From positions 777,705 to 799,380 of the forward strand of contig MU646377.1 in assembly GCA_026770585.1 (NCBI GenBank): a stretch of 21,676 nt of DNA, read 5' to 3'. Below the pieces are notes generated by a model, which did not search any database, had not been told where the DNA came from, and saw only the letters and a program-made list of their open reading frames with translations. The DNA is from Baffinella frigidus. Taxonomy: Eukaryota; Cryptophyceae; Cryptomonadales; Baffinellaceae. A program made the position numbers and the translations under genes. This document shows, piece by piece, positions 7,653-19,600 of this stretch; positions within the stretch are counted from its first letter, which is position 1; every line of letters begins with the position of its first letter.

Positions 7653-10600
7653 GTAGGTCCCCGGCGCCCAGGGTGCAGGGGGTCCAGAGCTGCGTGCCGG
7701 CTGGACGGAATCCGGTCGCCTTCGCTCCGTGGGTCCCGCGGCCGAGAGTGCAACAGACAACAAGCACTGCCCCTGGAAGTTCATCCGCAGGATTACAAAA
7801 GTATCGACACGACTCTCCTCGGAGCCCTGGAGGCGGAGGATGTGTGATGCCCAGAGAGGGACCGGCGGGGCGCGGGCGGATCTCTGCAGACGGAATCCAA
7901 ACGCGGGTGTCTGACGCCAACTGCCCCACGTTCAGGATGTCGTGCGCCTTATGCTCCAGTTCTGCAAGGAGAACGGGCTCAAGGACTCCCTCAGAACTCT
8001 GCAGACAGAGTCGCAGGTCCCCTCAGCCCCCGCTTTCCCTAAAGGTGAGCGCGCAGCAGGTCGCGAGGCGCTGTGACCACCAGTGCCACCTGTTCCCTCC
8101 CATGCACCCCGCACTCTGCCACAAAATACTTTCATAGCAGGAACTCCACTACAAAAGCCGCAACCAAAATGCATTTATTTTTCGAAGCGCACCCTGCGTC
8201 CAGCACCACCTAGCGCCCTCCGCCGGCACCTAGCACCCTCCGCAGTCCCACCCCCGCTGTGGTGGGTAGGTGGTGAGAGATACATGGCGGATGTGTCAGC
8301 ATTAGCACCGGTCTCTCATTTGGGACTCGGTGATGCCGATCGGGCTGCTCCTGCCTCATGATCCTCCTCAGCTGGTCAGCGCGCGCTGAGTTTTTTGGCG
8401 TTTAGTCCCTAGTCTTACAATACAAGGCCTTCACGGAAGGGAATACGTGGTGGCCGCGTTGGTTTCGATCCGACATAAACGCACGTTTCTCTCCTGAGGC
8501 GTTTGGCGGATCCTGAGCAGGTGGCGCTCAACACGGTCGAGAGCGTAGAGCGCTTCCTCACAGACGTTCAAACAGGCAAGCGCCCTACCCCCCAACCCCC
8601 AACCCCAACCATTAAACCTAACCATGAACCCTGAACCCTGAACCCTGAAGCGCCCGCTCCCGCGCCACCGCCACGCGGCCCTTTCGAGAGGCTGAAGTTG
8701 ATCAACTTAAGAGACTGAATTTCATCAACTTGAGAGACTGAAATTGCCAACGTATGGTACCTCAACCCTGCACCCTAAACCCCAAACCCCTACACCCCAA
8801 TCCCCAAACCCCACCCCCCAAAGCGTAACCCCGCGCGCGCCGGCAGGCAACTGGGACGTAGTGCTCACCGCGTGCCAGTCTCTCCAGCTCCCTACCTCCA
8901 AGCTCCAGGTTCGCACACATGAAGTGTATTACATGCCTACCTCTGTCTCAGCCTATTTGGATTTATCAATTTGGTGAGCCGGGGCCGGGAAAGAGCCCGG
9001 GCTCCCGACCTGAAAGCTCCAGGTCCGCGCACCCACTCGAGGCTGGAAGAGGGACTACATGTTGATTTTTTGCCAGTTTCTTCCTGAAAGTTGTAATCGC
9101 GACCTCGAAGCTCTAGATTCCCAGGTCTTTATCAGTCTATTTGGGCTCACCCGTTTGGTGAGCGCGGGCTCTTTCCCTCTCCAAGTCAAGTCGAGAAAAG
9201 TCAGTCAACCCGAGCGAGGCAGAGCTAGGCACTGCATCACCTGGAGTTTGGTACGGCTCCTACTCCAGTAGGTAGCTGGAGTAGGGAGTCCTAGCTCTGC
9301 CTGAGTTTTATTCTGGCTCGTCCTAAAGGCTTTCTATTCGCCCTTTTGTATTGGATATGCATTCTTAAATAGTGTCAAGGACGAGCCAGAATAATACTCA
9401 GGCAGAGCAAGGAGTTGGTACTAGTGCGGCGGGGGTTCATCCGTGGCCGCTTCCCAGTAGCGGCTGGGGGAGTTTATCCGGGGAAACCTATTTTTCTTTC
9501 ATTTGATTCCAATGAAAATTACTACACGAATGATTTAATATTACTAGTAAAAACGAATTGTGTAGTAATTTTCATAGCCATCAAATGAAAGAAAAATAGG
9601 TTTCCCCGGATAAGAGTTACCTTCGCGACATGTGCGGTGATGGGCGCACCGGGAAGCCCTCGCCATGGCTGACCGACCCGCCCTCTGCCCGATATTTGAC
9701 GCGCCCTCTGCCTCATTGTTTTGAATAGGCCCGTTTCTAGCGCCGAGTGGACATGGGATAAAGGTCTCTAGGTATGCTGCCTCATAACCTGTTGTTGTTA
9801 ATACCTCGCAACCTCTATCTCTCTCTGTCTCTCGCGGCAGGCCATGCACAAACAACACCTCATAACCTGTTGGTAGCAATAAGGGTCTCTCTCTCTCTGC
9901 ATAGTACGTTATCAATACCTCATAACCTCTCTCTCTCTCTCTCTCTCTCTCTCGTGGCAGGCAATGTACGAGCAGATCATCTTCGAGCTCCTCGAGCTCC
10001 GCGAGGTCTGCTGCCCCAGCCCTCCGAAGTGGACCACATCGTGAATCTGGCTATCTGGATTGTAGGCGTTTTTGGGGGGCATTGGCCTCAAGAATTCGGG
10101 GCTTGCCTGGCGAAAATCGAGGAAGATAAAACCGGATTTTGGTCCACTTCGGTGGGCTAGTGGTTGCCCTGTGCCCTAAACCACAAACAACAAACCCTAA
10201 ACCCTAAACCCCAAATCCCAAACCACAAACCACAAACCCCAAACCCTAAGAGAGCTAAGAGAACTCCGCGGTCTGCTACCATAAACCCTAACACCCCGGA
10301 ATTTCAGAAGTAGTAACGCGGAAGTCAAATGGTGGAGATCTCACGTGCAAACCCCCAAACCCTACCCCCTAACCCCCACACCCCAAACTCCAAACCGCAA
10401 ACCCCAAACCCCACACCACAAACCCCAAACCCTCAGCCCCAAACCCAAACCCAAACCCTCATCCCTAATCCCTAATCCCTAATCCCTTATCCCCAAACAC
10501 CAAACCCAAATCCCTAATCCCTAATCCCTTATCCCCAAACACCAAACACCAAACACCAAACACCAAACCCGAATCCCGAATCCCTGCGGCAGACGGACGC

Positions 10601-13600
10601 GATGCTCCGCATGTCTGTTTGAGGAAAACGCGTATCGACTACAATACACACCGGAAATCTAATTCACTGCAATACAAACTCTGGTGAAGAAAACACATAA
10701 AAATCGGTCAAATGACGAACTGGTCGAATGACAACTGGTCAAATAGGTGGACGTGGCGCGCGCGATGCTGCGGCAGACGGAGGCCATGCTCCTCATGAAG
10801 CAGGAGGCCCCCGATCGGTACCCCACCGCCCCCATTCGATTGTTTGACCAGTCTGAGATTACTGGTCAAACGTTTGACCTGTCTGAGATTGCTCCAGCCA
10901 CACAGCGGGCCACGAAGGGATTTTTTGTCGGATTCTGACAACCTTTTCGTTCCCTTGTACGTAGGAACCTCCCTATGTCTGGTATTTCCTACCGTAGGAT
11001 CCTATGGATTAGCCTTGATGGGTTATTCAAGGAATCGCTTTGGAGTCCAGTCCGCTGTGTGGCGTCCCAAATGAGAGACCTGCAGACAGGAGTTGAGACG
11101 CGTCCGGGTATACGTGGTCGTCAAAGCACGTTCGGAACCCCAGAATCAGCCGCATGCACGGGCACGAGCACACCATCCGGGGTTTTCGGTTTTAACGCTG
11201 CCCCCGTATGAGTAGGTACGTTCCCAAATAAAACCAGTGAATCAACACAAATTAATCGACAAAATACTCAACAAAACCAGTTGCCGGGGCACATGTCGCG
11301 CCCCCCCCCCCCCACCGAAGGTAACCCTGAACCCTAAGCACTAAACGCTGAAGCCCTCAAAAGGTACGTGCGGCTGGAGTCGCTGTGCACGCGGCCGATC
11401 TGGGACTCCCGCGAGGCGTACGAGCCTGGACAGACCAAGGAGTCCCGCCGCGTCGAGCTTGCCAAGTCCCTCTCCACTGAGGTACCACTCGGGAGGCTAC
11501 CAAGCACGTCTTGCCCGGATATTTGGACATAACGTGACCAAAATTGCTGACTTTTGGCGTGTTTACTTAGAAACAATCCAACAGTTAAGTTTAGAATGTT
11601 CCCCGTAGTGTTCCGAATGGCGTCGGCAGTCCGTAGGGTGCTTTGGTGTGCGATACGGTAAGGTGAGACGGAATGCCGGAATTGGGTTCACGTCAAGTCG
11701 CTGGAGGTGCTCAGAAAACTCTGGTCTCTGATTTCTGACAAACTCGAGCTGCAGGGCCGGATCAGGGTTTGGGGATCAGGGTTTGGGGGTTGGTGGCTGA
11801 GGTTTAGGGCTTAGGGTCCACACGTCCCTAAACACCCCACACGCAGGTGTCAGTGGTCCCCAAACATCCGTAGGATATTTACAATATCCTTAGGATATTA
11901 TGTAGAAATATCCGTAGAATGTTATACATAAATATCCGTAGGATGTTATATAGAAATATCCGTAGGATGTTATATAGAAATATCCTGAAAATATCCTCCG
12001 GATATTTCTTGGTTCGTGGGCAGGCCACGCCCAGTCGTGAGTTAGGGTTATAAGCGGATCGGGGGTAGGGGAATGGGAGGGGCATGCGGGAGGGGGGATC
12101 AAAACCGCCGGAAACTTGTAGGGCGGGAACCTGTCGATCGTGGGTTTGGGGTTTCGTTTAGAGGGAGTTAGAGTCTCGCCGGACAAATTTACCGCAGCGC
12201 ATGCTTGTTGCGCTGCGGACGAACACCGCGCGTACACACCAACCTGGCGGGTTCGCTGACCACACGCATTCCGGTTTGCGTCACTGATTGCTGCCTCCGG
12301 ATATTTCTTCGTGGGTGGGTGGCCACTCGCCGGGCAAAAGGTAGCAAGGCTTTCCTGCAGAACCAGTTCCAGTGTCCGCCCAGGTTGGCAGCTCGAAGAA
12401 CTCAACGGACATACACCCTAAACCGCAGAGCATCTCGCGGCTCCTGGTGCTCATCGGGCAGGGTTGGGGGGTGGGGGTTTGGGGTTTAGGTGTTGGGGTG
12501 CACCCTACACCCTGAACCCTAAACCCTAAACCCTAAACCCTAAACCCTAAACCCTAAACCCTAAACCCTAAACCTTCACCGCTAAACCAGCTTCACTCAC
12601 AAAACTCCTCACCTGCAACAACCCGCACACCCCTCGGCCAAACCCACCCCCCCCAAACGCAGGTGACGGTGGTCCCGCCCTCGCGTCTGCTGGTGCTCAT
12701 CGGAGGAGTTTTCTGATTGAATCTCAACCCTAAACCCTATACCCTAAACCCTAAACCCTAAACCGTTAACCGCAGGTGACGGTGGTCCCGCCCTCGCGTC
12801 TGCTGGTGCTCATCGGGCAGGCGCTCAAGTGGCAGCAGCACCAGGGCCTCCTCCCGCCCGGCGCCCAATTCGACGTCTTCAGGTGCCTTATCGCGAAGGA
12901 TACACTTTCATTATTGCATACGGTAGCACATTACGGAATGCCGGGACTAAGATGCCGTCGGGATTCAAGGCGTTCTGTCCTCCGGTATTATCTCAGATAA
13001 ACACTTTTAAAAGTCGTTTTCCTAAGTCAACTCCCCCACAAATCTGTCAACTTATGCTTTACTCTGCGAGCCCGTACGCATAAGTTGCCGGATTTGTGGG
13101 GGAGTTGACTTAGGAAAACGACTTTTAAAAGTGTTTATCTGAGATAAGGTAGTGGCAGCAGCACCAGGACCTGCTCCCGCCCGGCGCCCAATTCGACGCC
13201 TTCAGGTGCCCCATAGGGTGTATAGTCCAGGGTTTAGGGGCGATCACACAGGGCCCTCTACTCGAGGCGGGCCAAGAGGCGGACCAAGACCTCTTTTAGA
13301 CCATGACTTATCGCGAAGGATACACTTTCATTATTTCGTACGGGAGCACACTACGGAAAGCTGGAATTAAGGAGACGTCAGGATTTAGGGCGTCCTGTCC
13401 TCCCTTAGTGGCAGCAGCACCAAGGTCTCCTTCCGCCCGGCGCCCATCAGGCACGTCCTCAGGTGCCGCATAGAGTTTAAGGGTTAGGGTTTACCACGCA
13501 AGGCCTTTGACGTCTTCAGGTGACTTATCGCGAAGGATACTTTTCGTGCCGTTTGTCGAGGAGGTGTGCGTCTCAACACATGGATAATGCACGCAGACTC

Positions 13601-16600
13601 TGAGCAGAAGCGTAGCTCTATACGAATTTGAACATAATAAATATATCTTCATAATAATCTTAACAAACGAATCTAACATCACAGGGTTCTTAACAAACAG
13701 ACGGCACGTTTCAGGGGCAGGGGTTCTTCAATCGTAAATTTCGCAATTTGTAGATCCGTGGGGGTGCAGGGGCACAACAGTGGCTCAATTTTTGAACTGC
13801 TGGATTCCGCAGGGGCACGGCGGCGGCGAAGCCCGACGAGGCGGATGAGTACCCCTCCAAGAGCGGCCAGATGATCAAGTTCGGCAAGAAGTCGCACGCG
13901 GAGTGCGCCGCCTTCTCGCCCGACGGACAGTACCTCGTCTCCGGTCCTGCCCTCCCTCTAATTAATAATGATATGGCAAGGTGTGTTGTACCGGGGACGG
14001 TGCGTATATTAGATGTAGGGACTATACATACATATAGCGGAAAGAGGAAGGGGCGTATAATAGATGTAAGGACGATACAGGAAGCGTTGTGTACCAGGAA
14101 AGGGGGGTACAACAGGTTGTAGTGTGAATGATTGTAATTTAGATGATCAAGTGCGGCAAGAAGCCGCAAGAAGCCGCATGCTGAGTGTGCCGCCTTCTCC
14201 CCGGACGGACAGTACCTCGTCTCAGGTCCTGCCCCTACTGAAAACCGGTGTTTTGAAACCCTGAACCTTGAATCCTAAACCCTAAACCTTAAACCCTAAA
14301 CCCTAATCTCTAAGCCCCAACCCCCAACCCCTGAACCCTACACTCTGCCTCTTTCCCGCGCGAAAGTTTGCGCCGTTTCGAAACCCTAAACCCTAAGCCC
14401 TCACTCCGAAACCCCAAACCCTGAACTCCTACACCCTGCCTCTTACCCTAAACCCTGAACCCTACACCTTAGTTAGACCTTGGACCCTAAACCCTAAACA
14501 CTAAATCATGCACCCTTAACCCTAAACCCTAGACCCTAAACCCTCGACCCTAAACACTAAACACTAAACACTGAATCCGTAACCCTAACTAAACCCGAAT
14601 CCCTAAACCCTAAACCCTAAACCCTAAATCCTCAACCCTAAATCCTAAACCCTAAACCCTACACCCTAACCCAGGGACGATCGACGGGTTCGTGGAGGTG
14701 TGGGACTACGAGACCGCGAAGCTCCGCAAGGATCTCAAGTACCAGGCCAACGAGGCACGCCCCTCAACCCTAAACTCTAAACCACAAATGTTTGACCACA
14801 ACAAGTTTTGACCAGACCTCGAAAGCTTCCCTGAAGATGAACCGTCACCCTAACCCTTGACCCTGGAAGCAGGAGTTGATGATGCACGACGCCGCAGTGA
14901 TATCGCTAGCGTGGTCCAAGGACAATCCTTGCCCCTAAACCCTGACCCTAACCCTAAACCGCAAACCCCCATCCCTAAACCCGCAACCCCTAACCCCTAA
15001 CCCCACGCGTGGGACCTGAGCTCAAACCTAGCCCTCAACCCTGAATGCTCGCCCCTGATCCTGAAACGTTTCACTGAAAGCAGGAGTTGATGATGCACGA
15101 CGACGCAGTGCTATCGCTAGCGTGGTCCAAGGACTCAGAACTCCTCGCCACCGCCGACCAGACCGGCAAAATCAAGGTCCGTTTCACCTCGGATTTGTTT
15201 CCCTCCAGTTTAGGGTTTAGCTCGCGAGACGTTTGAAGGTTGTTTTTCCAGTTTCGTCTCTCCTCTCTCTCCTCTCCTCTCGCGCGCTCTCTCTCCTCCA
15301 TCCCCTCTCTCTCTCGCTCTCTCGCTCTCCTCTCCCTCCCCCCCTCTCCCTCCCTCTCTCTCCTCTCTCTCCCCCCCTCTCTCTCTCTCTCATCTCTCTC
15401 CTCTCCTCTCTCTCCCCCGAGCGGGAAGTTTCCAAGCGTTGGATAGATGAGAACAACACACCTGTGCGGTTCCCGGCGGTGTTCAGCCAAGGGAAATGGT
15501 CCAATCAGCTGCAGGAAACAGGTGCAGGGCTGTGTTGGCAGATGGGTGTTGACTTTCGACATCTGTCAACAAAAGTGGACGGCATGCGGGCCTTGCTCCG
15601 CCACCAGTCCGATGAAAGTCGCCGCTTTCTGCATCGCGTGCTTTGCACTAGTGGCATTTCCCTCTCTCGAATGTCATTTCTCTCTCGATTGTCATTTCTC
15701 TCGCTAAGGTCATTTCTCTCTCTGATTTCATTTCTTTCTCTCATGTCATTTCTCTACACTCTTTCATGTCATTTCTCTCGCTGGTGCAGGTTTGGAAGGT
15801 GCGGACGGGGCAGTGCGTGCGCCGCTTTGACAAAGCTCACGCCCAGGGTAACCTCTAAACCCCTAACTCCAAACACTAAACCCTAAACCCTAAACCCTAA
15901 ACACCTACCCCAACCCCTAAACACCAAACCCTGAACCCTAAACCTCAAACCCTCAACCCTAAACACCTACCCCAACCCCTAAACACCAAACCCTGAACCC
16001 TAAACCTCAAACCCTCAACCCTCAACCCCAAACACCAAACCCAAAACCTAAAAACCAAAACCTAAAACCAAAACTCCTAAGCCCCACCCCCTAATCTCTG
16101 ATTCCCGAAAATTTGTGGGACTTGACTTACCACGGCGCACCCCTGCGGGATTTGGGGTTTGGGGTTTGGGGTGTAGGCCCTCAACCCTTACCCTCAGCCC
16201 TAAACCCCCAACCAGGTACATCCCTAATCCCTAAACCTCTACCGCAGGGATCACACGCCTCTGTTTTCACGCGATTTCCACCTGTACCTCCGAACGATGA
16301 GGAAACCCTAAACCCGAAACCCTAATGGAATATTCGCGGTTACGCAGGGGTTAACTGCCTCTGCTTTTTACAACTTCAAGGTTGTGGGTGTTGACTTACT
16401 GAAACGTTGTGGGTGTTGACTTACCGCAGGGATCACGTGCCTCTGCTTTTCACGCGACTCGACGCAGCTCTGCTCTGCCTCGTACGACGCGTCATTGCGC
16501 ATGCACGGGTGCTCCCGAACCCCGACACCGGAACACGGAACACGGAATCCATAACCCGAAACACGGAATCCGAAACCCGAAACCCTAAAGCATGCACGGG

Positions 16601-19600
16601 TACCCCCGAATCCCGGAATCAGAGACACGGAATCCGAAACCCGAAACACGAAACCCCAAACCGGAAACACGAACCATAAAGCATGCACGGGTGCCCCCGA
16701 AACCCGAAACACGGAATCCGAAACCCGAAACACAAAACCCTGAAGCCTGAGCCCGAAACCCGAAACCCTGAAATCTAATCCCTGAACCCTGAGCCCGAAA
16801 CCCGAACCCCTGAAACCTAATTCCTGAACCCTAACCCCTAATCCCTGCACCGTAGTCCCTAAACCTCTAATCCCTCCACCTTAAACCCTAACCCTGCACC
16901 CTAATCCCTATTCTGTCGGTACCTCAACCGCTTCGCCAACCTCTCAAGAGAAGAGAAGCATTATTTGAAACACCCCTACACCCCAAACCCTAAACCGCAC
17001 CCTCACCGCTAACCGCCAACCGCTAAACCCTCTATCCCTCAAGTGGCGAGGCCGTCAAATTTGACGGCCAAGAGGTCCTAGGCAGATCCTGGGGACCTAC
17101 GGTAGGGCGTATGAGCCTACTCGCCTCTGAAGGGGTATCATACTGAAAGATATACCCTAAACCCTGCAGGCTCAAGTCCGGGAAGATGCTCAAGGAGATG
17201 CGCGGACACACCTCGTACGAACCCCACACCCTCAACCCCAAACCTCAAAACCCTAAACCCTAAACCCTAAACCCTCAACCCTGAACCCCCACACCCCCAA
17301 ACCCTAAACCTCAAACCTCAAACCTGAAACCCCAAACCCGAAACCCCGAACCCTGAACCCTAAACCCTGAACCCTGAACACCCTGAACCCTGAACCCTAA
17401 ACCCTGAACACGAAACCCGGAACCCGAAACCCGAAACCCGCAACCACAAACCACAAACCACAAACCACAAACCACAAACTCGGAACCCGATCCCTACACC
17501 CGAAACCCCAAACCCCAAACCCTAAACCCAAACCCCAAACCCCAAACTCAGATACATCAACCACTGCACGTACACACTGGACGGCCTGCGCATCGTCTCC
17601 TCGGGCAGCGACGGCTGGGTCAAGGTGCTGCACTAATCATTCAATTACACACATAATTTAATTATACGCATTACTCAATTATACATATAATTTGATTAAA
17701 CACATGATTTAATAAGACACATAATTTAATTATGCACTCATTTTTTTGTCCGCTACCAATCGGGGGCAGGGTTTTTGTACCAGGGAAGGGCTGTACATGT
17801 AAATTACGTAGGGGCATTGGCTCTACATGTGGTGTTGATGCATCGTCTCCTCGGGCGACGGCTGGGCCAAGGTGCTGACCTCTCCTTTGTCAATAGTTGT
17901 AGCGCCCACTACAACTCAAGGTCCTAACCTCTCCTTTATTCATAGTTGTAGCGCCCACTTCATTACGGGGGGCGTTTTTTTGTACCAGGAGAGGGCTGTA
18001 CATTTAGTTGTATGGGTTATACGTGTCCTGTTTGTTCATCGTCTCCTCGGGCAGCGATTAAGGTCCTAATCCCCCCCCCGCTACAACGCGCTGGGGGGGG
18101 CGGGTCACCAAGCTACCCCCACCCCCCCCCAGGTTGCATACCCTCCCGAGGTGGCCGTCTTCGATCAACACTTAACGCGAAAAAAAATTGACTGTTGTGA
18201 ACTCTCAACCCTCAACCCAAACACTAAACACTAAACACTAAACACTAAACCCTTAACCCTTCATCCTAAACCCTAAACCCTAAACCCTAAACCCTAAACC
18301 CTAAACCCTAACCACGAAGCCCGAAACCCTAAACCCTAAACCATAAACCATAAACCCTAAACCCTTAACTCCAAACAATGTGCTGTCTTCAGGTGTGGGA
18401 CCCGAAGACATCGGAATGCGTCTCGTCGTTCCGCCCCAACCCCGCTGGGTGCTCCTCCCCCTCCACCGCAACACTACACTCTATCCCCTTAACCACACGC
18501 GCTGCTCCCCTCGCGCATTTGTGGGCGAAGCCCCAACCCCGCCGGGTGAGCCACCTTACTCACCCCTACGGAACGACCTTTGTTGAAATCAAGAGTCTTT
18601 GACTGGCACTGGAAACCTTTCTGATGTTCCGCCGCAACCCCATTGGGTGAGCCACCTTTGCTCGAAACCCGACACCCTAAACCCTAAACCATCCCCGCTG
18701 GGTGCGCGACCTTTGCCCTAAACCCTAAACCCTAAACCTTAAACCCTGAACCCTGAACCCTGAACCTTCAACCCTATACCCTAACCCCTGAACCCCAAAC
18801 CCTAAACCCTGAACCCTAAACCCTGAACCTTGCACGCCCTAACCCCACTGGGTGAGCGGCCTATGCCAACTTAAGTCACATCAATGTTAGTCGGCTCAAC
18901 GCCACTTGACCAATACATCGTCTGGTTACTCATATCACAAGTCCTTGATTGATACATCACGACTTTTCTGGCACTAAAGGGTTGAGCGAGTGGCATTTTT
19001 GGTTGCCAGCATGGCCACCACATATTCCCTCACAAGGAGGCTAAACACAATCCCCAAACCCCAAACTCCAAACCCCCAACCCCAAACCCCAAGCACCAAA
19101 CCCCAAACCCCAATAACTTTCCTACACCCTACACCCTAAACCCTAAACCCTAAACCCTAAACCCTAAACCCTAAACCCTAAACCCTAAATCCCAAACCCC
19201 AAACCCTAAACCCCAAAACCCAATCCCCAATAACTTTCCTAAACCTTAACTATTAAACACTCAACCCCAAACAGGCAAGAGATCCCAATCAACTGCTGCT
19301 GCTGCTTTTCCAAGTCAGAGCAAATCGTGGTGTGCGATCGCTCGTCCACCGCCTACGTCATGACTCTCCAGGGCCAGGTATCTCCATCAATTTCATAATT
19401 TTAACGAATAAATTTGTACATATATGGCAACGAAATTTACTACACAGGTTTTTTACTATTTCTAGGATATTCCAATCGTGTGTAGTAATTTGTTTTGCCA
19501 GCCAAGTCGGGGGAAATCGTCAAGTGCAGGGCCAGGTGTCTTCATCTGCCGAAACGAAGATACATCCATACGTTTCTGGCAAGAAACTTACTACACACGT

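Larger units (their letters stand above)
11842..12704 (+). repeat. SMU1: Three acceptor-edge copies of SMU1 exon 8, intron 7
   Basis: CGCAGGTGACGGTGGTCCCG at the true acceptor (12771-12790) recurs as CGCAGGTGTCAGTGGTCCCC (11844-11863) and as an almost perfect 45-base copy at 12659-12704. CTCGCGGCTCCTGGTGCTCA + TCGGGCAGG at 12434-12462 copies a slightly more internal part. The nearest copy breaks at CATCGG, followed by a stop. Confidence 0.88.

Noticed and set aside
8045-8050. GTGAGC as the exon 2 donor
   Set aside because: A better consensus, but it adds residues absent from the family and is out of phase with exon 3.
7190-8137. Several overlapping frames on both strands across the shared promoter and SMU1 exons 1-2
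   Set aside because: GC-rich shadows of exon 1 of each gene; none shows a family motif.
12510-12573. A true chromosome end or a chromosome fusion point
   Set aside because: The perfect CCCTAAA run is only about 60 bp, sits in an intron with coding exons of one gene on both sides, and similar runs occur in most introns.
15233-15886. 217-codon Ser/Leu-rich + strand frame and the Arg/Glu-rich minus-strand frame
   Set aside because: Both come from the CT tract and the TCATTTCTCTC minisatellite in SMU1 intron 11.
16368-16850. 160-codon minus-strand frame rich in [14 protein letters not shown]
   Set aside because: Product of CCCGAAA and CACGGAA repeats in SMU1 intron 13; overlaps exon 13 on the other strand.
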